The translations under genes and the position numbers were made by a program. This document shows positions 8,846 through 18,181 of a stretch of DNA of 64,000 nucleotides, in pieces (the first letter of the stretch is position 1; the number at the start of each line of letters is the position of its first letter). Origin of the DNA: Achromobacter insolitus (GTDB lineage Bacteria > Pseudomonadota > Gammaproteobacteria > Burkholderiales > Burkholderiaceae_B). The notes under the pieces were generated by a model. It saw only the letters and a program-made list of their open reading frames with translations. It had not been told where the DNA came from and made no database searches. The stretch lies in assembly GCF_002209555.1 (NCBI RefSeq), contig NZ_NJIF01000011.1:62001-126000 (forward strand), written 5' to 3'.

Positions 8846-10096
8846 ATGTTTGACCGCAACCTCACCTTGTCCAAGGCTGACCCGGACGTTTGGGCCGCCA
8901 TCCAGAAGGAAGACGTCCGCCAGGAACAGCACATCGAGCTGATCGCCTCGGAGAACTACGCCAGCCCGGCCGTCATGGAAGCCCAGGGCACGCAGCTCAC
9001 CAACAAGTACGCCGAAGGCTACCCGGGCAAGCGTTACTACGGTGGTTGCGAGTACGTGGACGTGGTCGAGCAACTGGCCATCGACCGCCTGAAGCAGATC
9101 TTCGGCGCCGAAGCCGCCAACGTGCAGCCCAACTCGGGTTCGCAGGCCAACCAGGGCGTGTATATGGCCGTCCTGAAGCCGGGCGACACGGTGCTGGGTA
9201 TGAGCCTGGCTGAAGGCGGCCACCTGACGCACGGCGCGTCGGTCAATGCCTCGGGCAAGCTGTACAACTTCATCTCCTACGGCCTGGACGAAAACGAAGT
9301 CCTGAACTACGACCAGGTCGAAAAGCTCGCCCGCGAACACAAGCCCAAGCTGATCGTCGCCGGCGCTTCCGCCTATGCGTTGCACATCGATTTCGAACGC
9401 ATGGCCCGCATCGCCCGTGAAAACGGCGCGCTGTTCATGGTCGACATCGCCCACTACGCCGGCCTGGTCGCCGGTGGCGCCTACCCCAATCCGGTCCCGC
9501 ACGCCGACTTCGTCACCTCGACGACGCACAAGTCGCTGCGCGGCCCGCGCGGCGGCGTCATCATGATGAAGGCCGAACACGAGAAGATCATCAACTCGGC
9601 CATCTTCCCCGGCATTCAGGGCGGTCCGCTGATGCACGTCATCGCCGGCAAGGCCGTGGCCTTCAAGGAAGCGCTGGAACCCGCTTTCAAGGACTACGCG
9701 CAGCAAGTGGTCAAGAACGCCAAGGTGCTGGCCGACACGCTGGTCAAGCGTGGCCTGCGCATCGTTTCGGGCCGCACCGAAAGCCACGTCATGCTGGTGG
9801 ACCTGCGTTCCAAGGGCATCACGGGCAAGGAAGCGGAAGCCGTGCTGGGCCAGGCTCACATCACGGTGAACAAGAACGCCATCCCGAACGATCCGGAAAA
9901 GCCCTTCGTGACCAGCGGCATCCGTCTGGGCACCCCGGCCATGACCACGCGCGGTTTCACCGAAGCGGAAGCTGAACTTACCGCCAACCTGATCGCCGAC
10001 GTGCTGGACAATCCGCGTGACGAAGCCAACATCGCCGCTGTGCGCGCCAAGGTCAACGAACTGACCTCGCGCCTGCCGGTCTACGGCAAGAAGTAA
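8846..10096 (+). CDS. glyA: Serine hydroxymethyltransferase
   Basis: PLP enzyme interconverting serine and glycine with tetrahydrofolate, the main source of one-carbon units. The 416-residue protein is full length, with the PLP lysine Lys229 in [14 protein letters not shown], the N-terminal ELIASENY and the glycine-rich GGPLMH segment. An AGGAAT ribosome site precedes the ATG. The 205-base upstream region may hold regulation, but I do not recognise a riboswitch. A hairpin terminator separates it from nrdR, a pairing common in beta-proteobacteria. Confidence 0.97.
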   Translation: MFDRNLTLSKADPDVWAAIQKEDVRQEQHIELIASENYASPAVMEAQGTQLTNKYAEGYPGKRYYGGCEYVDVVEQLAIDRLKQIFGAEAANVQPNSGSQANQGVYMAVLKPGDTVLGMSLAEGGHLTHGASVNASGKLYNFISYGLDENEVLNYDQVEKLAREHKPKLIVAGASAYALHIDFERMARIARENGALFMVDIAHYAGLVAGGAYPNPVPHADFVTSTTHKSLRGPRGGVIMMKAEHEKIINSAIFPGIQGGPLMHVIAGKAVAFKEALEPAFKDYAQQVVKNAKVLADTLVKRGLRIVSGRTESHVMLVDLRSKGITGKEAEAVLGQAHITVNKNAIPNDPEKPFVTSGIRLGTPAMTTRGFTEAEAELTANLIADVLDNPRDEANIAAVRAKVNELTSRLPVYGKK

Positions 10097-10138
10097 TAGC
10101 ATCCCTGCGGCGGGCTGCGGCCCTGCCGCCGCGGTCCA

Positions 10139-10173
10139 CAAGGGACGGCCCCGAAAGGCGGCCGTCCCTTTGC
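10139..10173 (+). terminator. Terminator after glyA
   Basis: Eleven-base-pair stem (AAGGGACGGCC / GGCCGTCCCTT, 10140-10170) with a 9-base loop that can add two C-G pairs around GAAA, followed by T-rich sequence. Confidence 0.85.
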
Positions 10174-10300
10174 TTTCAGGCCGGCAAGTACAGCGGGCTG
10201 GAAAAAATACGGGACGGATTAGCCCATATCGGCGCTGGCGGCGGGTTGCCTCGTTACAATATGCTTAACTATTGCCCTTCAGTGCCTTTAGGGATCACAC

Positions 10301-10780
10301 ATGCGGTGTCCATTTTGCGGCAATGCCGAAACGCAGGTCGTAGACAGCCGGGTCTCCGAAGAGGGGGACGCGATACGGCGTCGTCGCCGCTGCCTGTCCT
10401 GTGACAAGCGCTTCACCACGTACGAGCGGGTGGAGCTTGCCATGCCTTCCATCGTGAAGCGCAACGGCAGCCGCAGCGATTACGACCCTGGCAAGCTGCG
10501 CGCCAGCCTGAGCCTGGCGCTGCGCAAGCGGCCCGTCAGCACGGAAGACGTGGACGCGGCGGTCGCTCGCATCGAAGAGCAGTTGCTGGCCAGCGGGTTG
10601 CGTGAAGTGCCCAGCGAACATATCGGCGAGCTCGTCATGAACGAACTGCGCAAGCTCGACAAGGTGGCGTACGTCCGCTTTGCCTCGGTTTACAAGAGCT
10701 TCGAAGACATCGGTGAGTTCGTCGAGGCCATCCGCGAGATGCAGGGCCCGCTGCTGCCGGGCAAGCTGCGCAAGGATTAG
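10301..10780 (+). CDS. nrdR: Transcriptional repressor NrdR
   Basis: Zinc-finger/ATP-cone repressor of ribonucleotide reductase genes that senses (d)ATP levels. The 159 residues show the zinc ribbon Cys3/Cys6 and Cys31/Cys34 and an ATP-cone domain from about residue 49 ([19 protein letters not shown]). A TACAAT -10-like hexamer lies about 45 bases upstream. No nrd genes lie in the window, so its targets are elsewhere. The 3' end meets the convergent GlxA-type regulator with one base between them. Confidence 0.96.
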   Translation: MRCPFCGNAETQVVDSRVSEEGDAIRRRRRCLSCDKRFTTYERVELAMPSIVKRNGSRSDYDPGKLRASLSLALRKRPVSTEDVDAAVARIEEQLLASGLREVPSEHIGELVMNELRKLDKVAYVRFASVYKSFEDIGEFVEAIREMQGPLLPGKLRKD

Positions 10781-10781
10781 G

Positions 10782-11756
10782 CTAGGCAGAGCGCACGAGG
10801 CTGGGTGTCAGCGGCTGGAACTTGCGCCACACCCGGCGCATGTGCTGCGCCGAACCGAAGCCCGATTTTTCAGCCACGCGTTCCAGGTCCAGCCGGGTAT
10901 CGCGCAGCAGGTCGCGTGCCAGCGCCACACGTATCTGATAGAGGTAGTCCATCGGCGTGCACCCGGCGTGTTCGTGGAACAGCCGGGTCAGGTGGCGCGC
11001 GCTGGTATGCGCCTGGTCCGCCAGCGATTGCGCGGACCAGGGGGCCGCAGGGTCGCGGATGACTGCGTCCTGCACCCTGTGCACGCCCGGATGCATGTGG
11101 CTGCGGTGATCCAGCCAGGGCGATAGCGTGGAGTCGGTGCCGGCGCGGCGCTGGTACACCACCATGTCGCGCGCCGTTTCGCTGGCCACGCGCGGTCCGC
11201 AATGGCGCGACACCATGTGCAGCGCCAGGTCGATGCCGGCCGTAATGCCCGCGCTGCTGACCAACTTGCCATCCTCGACGAAGATTCGGTTGTCGTGCAG
11301 ACGCGCACTGGGGTCGATGCTGGCCAACTGCGCGAGACAGGTGTGGTGGGTGGTGCATTCCCGGTGCCGCGTCAGCCCGGCGGCGGCGGCGAACAGCGCG
11401 CCGGCGCAAACCGTCATGAGCGTGAACCCGTTCGCGGGATGGCGGACGGCCAGCCAGTCGATGATGGCGCGCGAGTCCGGATCTTCCAGGCGCGTGGGCT
11501 TGCCCACCACGCCAGAAATGATAACCAGGGCCTCGGATGGCAACGTGGCCGGCAGGGGCTGGATATGCGCCAGATGCAGGCCAGGCAGGCCGCTCTCGAC
11601 CTCATGCGCCGGGCCGCAGAAATGCTGCTCGAAAGTGCCGGGACTGAGCTTGTTGGCCACGCGGAAGGCCTCGGCCGGGCCCGCTACATCCAGCAGGACG
11701 ATGCCGCGCGTGAGCACGAAGTAGACCGGAACCATGTGGCCTGCGGAATCGCTCAA
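10782..11756 (-). CDS. GlxA-family AraC-type transcriptional regulator
   Basis: The 324-residue protein joins an N-terminal DJ-1/PfpI-like domain (about 10-190; LMTVCAGALFAAAAGLT contains the nucleophile-elbow-like cysteine) to a C-terminal AraC double helix-turn-helix (about 225-320; SARHLTRLFHEHAGCTPMDY and VAEKSGFGSAQHMRRVW). Such regulators control amine, arginine or related catabolic genes. Its start overlaps the stop of the isochorismatase-family gene by four bases, so the two are co-transcribed and probably function together; the ligand is not deducible. Confidence 0.9.
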   Translation of the reverse strand: MSDSAGHMVPVYFVLTRGIVLLDVAGPAEAFRVANKLSPGTFEQHFCGPAHEVESGLPGLHLAHIQPLPATLPSEALVIISGVVGKPTRLEDPDSRAIIDWLAVRHPANGFTLMTVCAGALFAAAAGLTRHRECTTHHTCLAQLASIDPSARLHDNRIFVEDGKLVSSAGITAGIDLALHMVSRHCGPRVASETARDMVVYQRRAGTDSTLSPWLDHRSHMHPGVHRVQDAVIRDPAAPWSAQSLADQAHTSARHLTRLFHEHAGCTPMDYLYQIRVALARDLLRDTRLDLERVAEKSGFGSAQHMRRVWRKFQPLTPSLVRSA

Positions 11757-12316
11757 GCCGCCAGCGCGTCGGCGGCGCGCGCGATGCGGGCGAAGCGGCC
11801 TTGCAGCACCAGCTCCGTGCGGTCGCGAATCTCGGCCGGGGTGTAGTGCTGGCCGGACGGGCTTTGCATGGCGAAGGTGAGGGTGGCGTCAGTCGGAAAC
11901 ACCACCTTGAAGCCGGCGTCGCTGGCGTGGCGGGTCGTGGTTTCGCAGCATTGTTCCGTGCGGATACCGCTGACGATGATGCCTTCGATACCGTGCTTCA
12001 CCAGCCAGTCCTGCAGGCTGGCACCCTCGGCGTCCTTGGCGTAAAGCGAGGAATGCACGGTCTTGTGGAACACGGCGGTGGGGGCGATGCGCAGTTCCTT
12101 GAGCGTCTTGACGTGCCCTGAGGCCAGGGAGAAGGGATTGGCCGGGTCGTTCGACACGCTGGTGTGGAACACCTGCAGTACCGGGATGTCCTGGGCCTGG
12201 GCGGCGTCGATCAGGGATTGGATCCGTTCCACGAAGGCCGGATACTCGGCTTCATCCCAAAACGGACGTTGCCGGAAAGAGTCTTGTACGTCGATGACGA
12301 TCAGTGCTTGTTTCAT
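11753..12316 (-). CDS. Isochorismatase-family cysteine hydrolase
   Basis: The 187-residue single-domain protein has the family triad: Asp9 (IVIDVQDSF), Lys85 (FHKTVHSS) and Cys123 in TEQCCETT. Family members hydrolyse isochorismate, nicotinamide, ureido compounds or N-carbamoyl substrates; nothing here selects one. It is the first gene of a two-gene operon with a GlxA-type regulator, consistent with an inducible catabolic step. The start ATG has a GGAGCGCG region 6-13 bases before it. The doubled cysteine at the active-site position is worth noting. Confidence 0.88.
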   Translation of the reverse strand: MKQALIVIDVQDSFRQRPFWDEAEYPAFVERIQSLIDAAQAQDIPVLQVFHTSVSNDPANPFSLASGHVKTLKELRIAPTAVFHKTVHSSLYAKDAEGASLQDWLVKHGIEGIIVSGIRTEQCCETTTRHASDAGFKVVFPTDATLTFAMQSPSGQHYTPAEIRDRTELVLQGRFARIARAADALAA

Positions 12317-12493
12317 GGGCCGCGCTCCTGGAGTGCGAATTGTAGGGGTGTGTTGGCATTTTTACTTCAATCCGGTAGCGGGGCGAGCGCGGCGAAAGAC
12401 GACTGTCGGCCTAAAACGGACATGTTCGATCCGGGCGGCTGACGCCTGGCGCCGCGCATTCTGCCCGGGCTGCGGCGACATACAATCCCGGAC

Positions 12494-13645
12494 ATGATGA
12501 TTTCCAGCGACAACGACGACATTTTCTGGATGCGGCGAGCCCTGGCGCTGGCGCAGACCGTCATGTACACCACCGCGCCCAATCCCCGGGTGGGTTGCGT
12601 GATCGTGCGCGACGGCCGCGTGCTGGGCGAAGGCGCGACGCAACCGCCAGGCGGCCCGCACGCGGAAGTCTGCGCCTTGCGCGACGCCCAGGCGCGCGGC
12701 GAATCGGTGGCGGGCGCGACGCTCTACGTCACTTTGGAGCCCTGCAGCCATTTCGGCCGCACGCCGCCCTGCGTGGACGCCGTGCTCGCGGCCCGGCCGG
12801 CGCGAGTGGTGGTGGCCATCGGCGACCCGAATCCGCTGGTCAACGGCCAAGGCCTGGCGCGGCTGCGCGATGCCGGCATCGCGGTAAGCACAGGAGTCTG
12901 CCGCGAAGAGGCGCTGGCCATCAATGCAGGCTTTATTTCGCGCATGAGCCGCGGCCTGCCGTGGGTCTGGATGAAAATGGCGGCTTCGCTGGACGGACGC
13001 AGCGCGCTGCATAACGGCATATCGCAATGGATCACCGGGCCCGAGGCCCGCGCCGATGGGCATCGCTGGCGCGCGCGCGCCTGCGTGGTGCTCACCGGCA
13101 TGGGCACCGTGCTGAAAGATAATCCGCAGCTCAATGTCAGGGGCGTGGATACGCCGCGCCAGCCCCGCAAGGCGGTGGTGGACGGCCGTTTCGAGATTCC
13201 CGAGGACGCGCGGCTGTTCGATGGCGCCGAGGTCATTCTTTTTACCGCCCGCGAGGACGCCGCCAAGACGGCACGCCTGCAGGCCAAAAACGCCCGCGTG
13301 GTGCAGTTGCCGGGCGATGCGCCCGGCCGGGTCGATCTGCCGGCGATGATGCGCTGGCTGGCCCAGGAGCAGTTCAACGAGGTCCACGTGGAAGCCGGCG
13401 CCGGCCTGAGCGGCGCGCTGGTTGCCGCGGGTTGCGTGGACGAGCTGCTGTTGTACCTGGCGCCGGTGCTGCTGGGCGATGCGGCGGGCATGGTCCGCCT
13501 GCCCATGCTGGAGCACCTGGACGGCGCCCGCCGCTACGAATTCATCGACACTGCGCCCGTGGGCGCGGATCTGCGCTTGCGCGCCAGGGTGGCCGACACT
13601 TGGCGCCAGCTGACACAGCGAGTGGCGTTGCCGGAACTCTCCTAG
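12494..13645 (+). CDS. ribD: Bifunctional riboflavin deaminase/reductase RibD
   Basis: Performs two riboflavin steps: deamination of the pyrimidine intermediate and NADPH-dependent side-chain reduction. Of 383 residues, the N-terminal deaminase carries zinc motifs HAE at 56-58 and PCSHFGRTPPC (Cys84, Cys93). The C-terminal reductase runs from about 155 (PWVWMKMAASLDGRSA, later EVHVEAGAGLSGAL). Two in-frame ATGs are adjacent (12494 and 12497). A TACAAT hexamer at 12481-12486 would place the RNA start essentially on the start codon, so translation may be leaderless. The stop is followed within 20 bases by the convergent lipoprotein gene. Confidence 0.95.
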   Translation: MMISSDNDDIFWMRRALALAQTVMYTTAPNPRVGCVIVRDGRVLGEGATQPPGGPHAEVCALRDAQARGESVAGATLYVTLEPCSHFGRTPPCVDAVLAARPARVVVAIGDPNPLVNGQGLARLRDAGIAVSTGVCREEALAINAGFISRMSRGLPWVWMKMAASLDGRSALHNGISQWITGPEARADGHRWRARACVVLTGMGTVLKDNPQLNVRGVDTPRQPRKAVVDGRFEIPEDARLFDGAEVILFTAREDAAKTARLQAKNARVVQLPGDAPGRVDLPAMMRWLAQEQFNEVHVEAGAGLSGALVAAGCVDELLLYLAPVLLGDAAGMVRLPMLEHLDGARRYEFIDTAPVGADLRLRARVADTWRQLTQRVALPELS

Positions 13646-13663
13646 CCGCGGCCGGGCGGCAGG

Positions 13664-16126
13664 CTAGCTCCGACGCGCGTCGCGCCGCGCACGCGTCGCG
13701 GTGTAGCGCCAGGCCAGGATCGCGGCCCCGCCGCCGACTAGCGCCAGCAATGCGGCCGCCAGCAGCAGACCGGGATGGTTGTGCCGCAGGCGGTCCCAGG
13801 ATTTTTCGGCCTGCGCATAGTGGAACCAGGCGGCCGCCGTGAAGTCCGGCGCAGCGCATTCGCGGCCGAAGGTCTCGCTGAACGGCACTTGCGCGCCTTG
13901 TTCTATATAGCGCCGGTAGATAGCGGTGGCCCTTTCGGGAGAGTCGTCGATGATGTAGCGGGCGCCCTGGCACAGCACGGCGGCGAAAGCTTGCGAGCGG
14001 CGGGGCAGTTCATCGGCGGCGCGCAGCGCATGGTTGGCTGCGATCTGGCGGTAATGGAAGCGGGCATAGGGCTGCGCTTCGCTGGCGGCGTAGCGGCGCC
14101 GTTCCTCTTCGGTGACGAACGGTCCGGGCAGCGCGGCCGCGGCGCGCAGGGCGGGCGTCTCGACATTATCCTCATCCGCCTTCCAGCCAGGGACCGCGCT
14201 GCGCCCCGCGCCAAAACTCGTGCTGCCGCCATACACCGCGAAATCCGGTTCCTGCTCGTAGCCCATGATTTCCATCCCGTCACGCCGTGCCAGGCGGGAT
14301 GCCTCGAACCAAGCCTGGGCACGCGTTGTGCGGCCCCAGGCGTTGCCGGCCTTGCGCAAGGCAGTTGCGTAGTCCGCGGCGAGCTGGCGGGTTCGCGGCT
14401 GCCGCACTTCCCATTTGCCGTCGACATTTTCCAGCGTGGCGTAGCGAGCGTCGGAATCGGCCGGGAAGTAGGGCAGCGCCTGTTCGGCCGCACCTTCTCG
14501 CACCAGGCGGCGCGCCAGCAACAGGCGCAGCCGGTCCGACGCGGTAACGGGATGCCGGTAGCCCCACTCGTAGAAATCCTTAGGCGTCGGCGCGGGCCCG
14601 GTCGCCGCGGGCGTGGCGGGTGCGTGCCGGTCCACGTAGGCTTTGAGCTCGGGAGTGGTCAGCACACGTTCGGCCACGTAGGCCGCGTCGTTCCAATAGG
14701 GAGTGGATTGCCAGAAGCCCTCTGCGGTGCCGTCCGACACGGTGGCGTGCAGCAGTTGGTCCAGCGCCTCGACATATTGGCCACGCGATAGCGTCAGCAC
14801 GCCTTGCTCGCCCAGCAGGCGCGCGGCGCCTGAAGCTTCCAGGCTGCCGTCTGCGCGCGGGAAGGCGCCGGCGGCCTGGGCATAGGCCTGGGCTGCCGCT
14901 TGCGTATCGCCTTGCCGCAGCGCCAGTTTGGCGCGCACCCAATAGGCCAGGGCCGTGTCCAGCCGGGCCGCCAGTGTTTGCGCCAGGTCATAGCGTCCGA
15001 TGCGGTAAGCCAGCGCGGCCACCCGGTCGGCGTCCGGCACTTGCTTCAGGTCCTGGGTTTCCAACGCAGCGACCAGCGATTGCAGCGCCGGATTCGGCGT
15101 AACGTCATGCCCCTGAGCGGCGTCCGCCAAGCCGACCTGCCCGGTCGCGTCGTAGGCGGCGTAGGGATCCGTCGCGCTGTCCGGCCTGCCGTCGACGATG
15201 TCGCCGACCCTGGCCAACGCATAGGCGACCAGCAGGCGTTGCGCAATGGGATCGCCGATCAGCCGGCGAGTGCGCGCTGGATCTTCCAGGGCCCATTGCG
15301 CCAGCATGCGCAGCGATGCATTGCCGCTGGAGGACCCGCGCGCAGCCTGCTCGGCATACAGGCGCACCGCATGCACCAGCGAGGCGGCGGGGATGGTGTC
15401 CATGCACGGATCGGCGTTGACCAGCTCTATATAGGTGCATTGCCCTTGCGGTCCGGCCAGGAGCAGGCGCGCTTCCTGGCCGTAGCTGGCCACGGCCAGG
15501 CCCAACGGGTCCGCTGCGCCGTCCAGCGCGAGCTGTCGCGCGCGGGCGTAGGCTTGGGCTGCCGCAAGGCGCTGCGTCGCGGCGTCCGCGGCTGTCATCT
15601 CTGCCTCGTCCCCAATTTCAGCCAGCATGTAAGCGGCCCAGACGCTGCGCGCTGCGGCTTCCCGCGGCGGGAGTTGGAGTATGGCCCGGTAACGCGCCCG
15701 TGCGGACTCCAGCAAGTGTCCGGCATCGGCCCCGCGCGCGGCGTGCGTGTCGACTGCCGCGGCGATGTAAAGCCGGACGGCTTCGGGCAAATCGATGCCC
15801 ACTGCATACGCCCGGTCGCCATCGGGCTGCGCCCGCATCGTCCTTGCGGTAGCGCGTTGTGCTGGAGTGAGCGCGGGGTCGCGGTCTTCCGGAAGGGCGT
15901 TTTGCCGATAGCTGCCGTCCGGCAATTCGTAGGCTTCGCGGGCTTGCAGCGCATCGCCGCCGGCCACGAGGCGGGCGGCCTCGTAGGCGAAGGTGTTGAC
16001 GGGGGTGGCGTGGAGCGTGGCTGCGCGGTCATCGAGCAGTTGCGCGGGAAACTCCGGCCCGCAGGCAATGACGATGCCCGCACCCGTCAAGAGGAGCAGC
16101 GCCACAAGCGATTTACGGTTGTACAT
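13664..16126 (-). CDS. Large predicted lipoprotein with C-terminal membrane helix, unknown function
   Basis: About 820 residues. The N-terminus reads as a lipoprotein signal: MYNRK, a hydrophobic stretch, then VIAC with Cys22. The mature part is Ala-rich helical sequence with TPR-like repeats (for example LAQTLAARLDTALAYWVRAK and WAAYMLAEIGDEAEM). Close to the C-terminus a second hydrophobic segment (LLLAAALLALVGGGAAILAW) is followed by a basic tail. A lipid anchor at one end and a membrane helix at the other is unusual. The start could also be 16144 (ATG) or 16150 (GTG); 16126 gives the cleanest signal peptide. It overlaps the DUF3142-like gene by 14 bases, so they form one operon. Confidence 0.72.
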   Translation of the reverse strand: MYNRKSLVALLLLTGAGIVIACGPEFPAQLLDDRAATLHATPVNTFAYEAARLVAGGDALQAREAYELPDGSYRQNALPEDRDPALTPAQRATARTMRAQPDGDRAYAVGIDLPEAVRLYIAAAVDTHAARGADAGHLLESARARYRAILQLPPREAAARSVWAAYMLAEIGDEAEMTAADAATQRLAAAQAYARARQLALDGAADPLGLAVASYGQEARLLLAGPQGQCTYIELVNADPCMDTIPAASLVHAVRLYAEQAARGSSSGNASLRMLAQWALEDPARTRRLIGDPIAQRLLVAYALARVGDIVDGRPDSATDPYAAYDATGQVGLADAAQGHDVTPNPALQSLVAALETQDLKQVPDADRVAALAYRIGRYDLAQTLAARLDTALAYWVRAKLALRQGDTQAAAQAYAQAAGAFPRADGSLEASGAARLLGEQGVLTLSRGQYVEALDQLLHATVSDGTAEGFWQSTPYWNDAAYVAERVLTTPELKAYVDRHAPATPAATGPAPTPKDFYEWGYRHPVTASDRLRLLLARRLVREGAAEQALPYFPADSDARYATLENVDGKWEVRQPRTRQLAADYATALRKAGNAWGRTTRAQAWFEASRLARRDGMEIMGYEQEPDFAVYGGSTSFGAGRSAVPGWKADEDNVETPALRAAAALPGPFVTEEERRRYAASEAQPYARFHYRQIAANHALRAADELPRRSQAFAAVLCQGARYIIDDSPERATAIYRRYIEQGAQVPFSETFGRECAAPDFTAAAWFHYAQAEKSWDRLRHNHPGLLLAAALLALVGGGAAILAWRYTATRARRDARRS

Positions 16127-17318
16127 CGAAGCTCGAGAGCCCATTTTCACAGCGTATCCAGCCTATGTTGCGTTGGCCGCCGGCGCGCAGCAGGCCGTCT
16201 TGGGAGCGGCGCAGGTACGCACCGCCGGAGTCCTGTTCGAGGGTGTAGCCGTTGATGCCGTCGGCCGCGCGGCAGGTGCCGGCCCAGCGGATCGCCAAGG
16301 GGAGCGCCGCGTCCGCATTGCCGCTGTTGAACAGTATCAGGTCCTGGGCCCCGGCCTCTGCCGCGCGCGCCGTAACGGACAGCGCCGGTTGCAAGGGCTG
16401 GCGCGTAAGCACCGCGCGCCAGGTGGCCGGGCTCCAGGCGCGCTCGTCGCGCGCCGTCGGCAGGCGGAACCACACGATGCCTGCCAGCCCGCGAGGGCGC
16501 GAGCGGTGAATTTCATCCACGAATGCCGCCATGGATGCCGGGGTGGCCACCAATTCGCTGGCGCGACCGCCCGCAAGCAGCGCAGAGCGTTCGCTTTCGA
16601 CCGCCGCGATGCTGCCGTCATCATTCCAGCTGACGCGGCTGCCGTAGGTTGGCAACGCCACGCGCCACGGGCGTTGTGTGCGACCCGCAAACGCGGCCAG
16701 CCATGCGCTTGCGCGCTTGGCGTTGAACAAGCCTTGTTCGGGGCTCAGGACGGCATGGACTTGCAATACGGCTTCATCGGGAATCTTGAGCAGCGCGTCG
16801 AGGCCGGAGCCGTTCAGCCATGTCGGCAACGCGGTTATGGACAACGGAAGTTCTGGCCCGAGGCCCTGTTTCAGGGCCTGCAGGAATGCGGCATACGCGG
16901 GCAGTTTCGAGGTAGGGCAGTCGTAATCGATTTCGACGCCCTTCAACATTACGCCCGCGTCTTTCCAGGCGCTGCGCGCCGTTGCGATCCGCGCAAGCAC
17001 GTCCGCAGCCGGCAGCGCATCCGCGCGGCCGTCCAGACGCAGAACCATGATGGCAGGGCGTTTGGCGGCCGCCAGCGCCGCCAGGTCGGGCGCCGTGGCG
17101 AACCATCTGCCATCCGGATTCATCTCCGCCATCAGCACGCGCCATGCCCGCACCACGTCGGCGTTATTTGCCAGCGCCTGGCTGACCGGTGGCGTCCAGC
17201 TTCGTTGCCAGACATAGGCATCATCGGGGAGATCGGCTTCCGGCCGTCCGCAAGCAGCCAAGAGCAGCAGCAGGGCGCTGCAAAGCGCCGCGGAACAGCG
17301 TTTGGCAAAGATATTCAT
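16113..17318 (-). CDS. DUF3142-like predicted lipoprotein
   Basis: The ATG at 17318 gives 401 residues starting with a lipoprotein signal (hydrophobic run then LAAC, Cys23). The mature protein starts AYVWQRSWTPPV, which I associate with DUF3142 proteins. Segments such as VEIDYDCPTSKLPAYAAFLQAL and LPTYGSR look like a TIM-barrel glycosidase-like fold with a conserved acidic motif, so a carbohydrate or cell-envelope substrate is possible; that is inference. The frame is open upstream but arginine-rich and unlike a signal peptide. It is first in an operon with the 820-residue lipoprotein. Confidence 0.75.
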   Translation of the reverse strand: MNIFAKRCSAALCSALLLLLAACGRPEADLPDDAYVWQRSWTPPVSQALANNADVVRAWRVLMAEMNPDGRWFATAPDLAALAAAKRPAIMVLRLDGRADALPAADVLARIATARSAWKDAGVMLKGVEIDYDCPTSKLPAYAAFLQALKQGLGPELPLSITALPTWLNGSGLDALLKIPDEAVLQVHAVLSPEQGLFNAKRASAWLAAFAGRTQRPWRVALPTYGSRVSWNDDGSIAAVESERSALLAGGRASELVATPASMAAFVDEIHRSRPRGLAGIVWFRLPTARDERAWSPATWRAVLTRQPLQPALSVTARAAEAGAQDLILFNSGNADAALPLAIRWAGTCRAADGINGYTLEQDSGGAYLRRSQDGLLRAGGQRNIGWIRCENGLSSFDVQP

Positions 17319-18181
17319 GCGGCGGGCCAGGATCGGAAAGGCATGACGTGGCGTTGACGACGGACGGGAAAGAAAAACGCGAAACGCGCGCGGCGTATGT
17401 CGGATGCGTGATTCTATCGCTGCCAGAAGGGGTACTAGCACTCTACGCGCGCGGCTGCTAATCGCGCACGGCGAAGCAATCCGCGGCTTGCCAGCACGCA
17501 CGGCGCGCGAGTGCGCTCGATATGCCACCAAGTTTGCGCCTGTTTTTGACGTTGCCACGCGTGTCTGTTGCATGCATTTGAAAGCACGCGGCGTGACTAT
17601 TTTTTATGTTGCGCTAAATGAATTGCCACAAAAACGTCAATTGGCTTTAGCATAGGCACATGACTTGGCGCTACGCACTGTTGGACTACACCTTGCAATG
17701 CCACGCGCCCTCGTCACCACGGATTCCCGTGCCGCGTCATCGGCGCTTTTTCACGACCGAGCCGGCACGCTGCTGAACGAAGACGCCAAGCGCCGTTCAG
17801 ACCGTCCGCTGCCATCGCATAGCGGGCGCATCGGGTTTGTACCCGCATCATAAGAATCCCCCGGGACATCGCTCTTCCCTTCAAATCATTGCTGAGCATT
17901 TCATGTGCGGACGCACCATGCATGCGCGCATACGGCGATATGCTGAAGTCGGACGAGTGAACTTATTCACTTAAGTTGCATTCCCTGACGGAACTTGTAT
18001 CCGAAGAGTGCAGCCTAATTGGAAAGGGCCTGATCATGCCTTTGGTTGATGTGTGGCGAAAGCAACATACCATCCAGCCGACAGTGCTTATCGCGAGATT
18101 GTCTAGTAAAGCGCGAGCGCTGAGGCACAATGGGGGCACGTAGGGACGTATTGGATTTTTCGCGTGTTGTAGGAGGTTTCC
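17319..18181. other. 863-base intergenic region upstream of prkA
   Basis: No convincing gene. Open frames such as 17404-17655 and 17665-17853 lack a ribosome site and family-like sequence. Base composition is visibly less GC-rich than the flanking genes, especially 17570-17660 and 17960-18080. It must contain the promoters of the leftward lipoprotein operon and of the prkA operon; a sigma-54-like element near the right edge is listed separately. Confidence 0.6.
18122..18138 (+). promoter_or_regulatory. Possible sigma-54 -24/-12 promoter for prkA operon
   Basis: GGCAC at 18124-18128 and GGGCA at 18134-18138 place the invariant GG and GC exactly ten bases apart. The -24 side matches well, the -12 side (GGGC instead of TTGC) less well. 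It lies 44 bases before the GTG start. In Escherichia coli the yeaGH operon is known to be sigma-54/NtrC dependent, which makes this site plausible but unproven. Confidence 0.35.

Noticed and set aside
17404-17853. Small open frames in the prkA upstream region
   Set aside because: No ribosome sites, Arg/Cys-rich composition, no coding-like third-position bias compared with neighbours.
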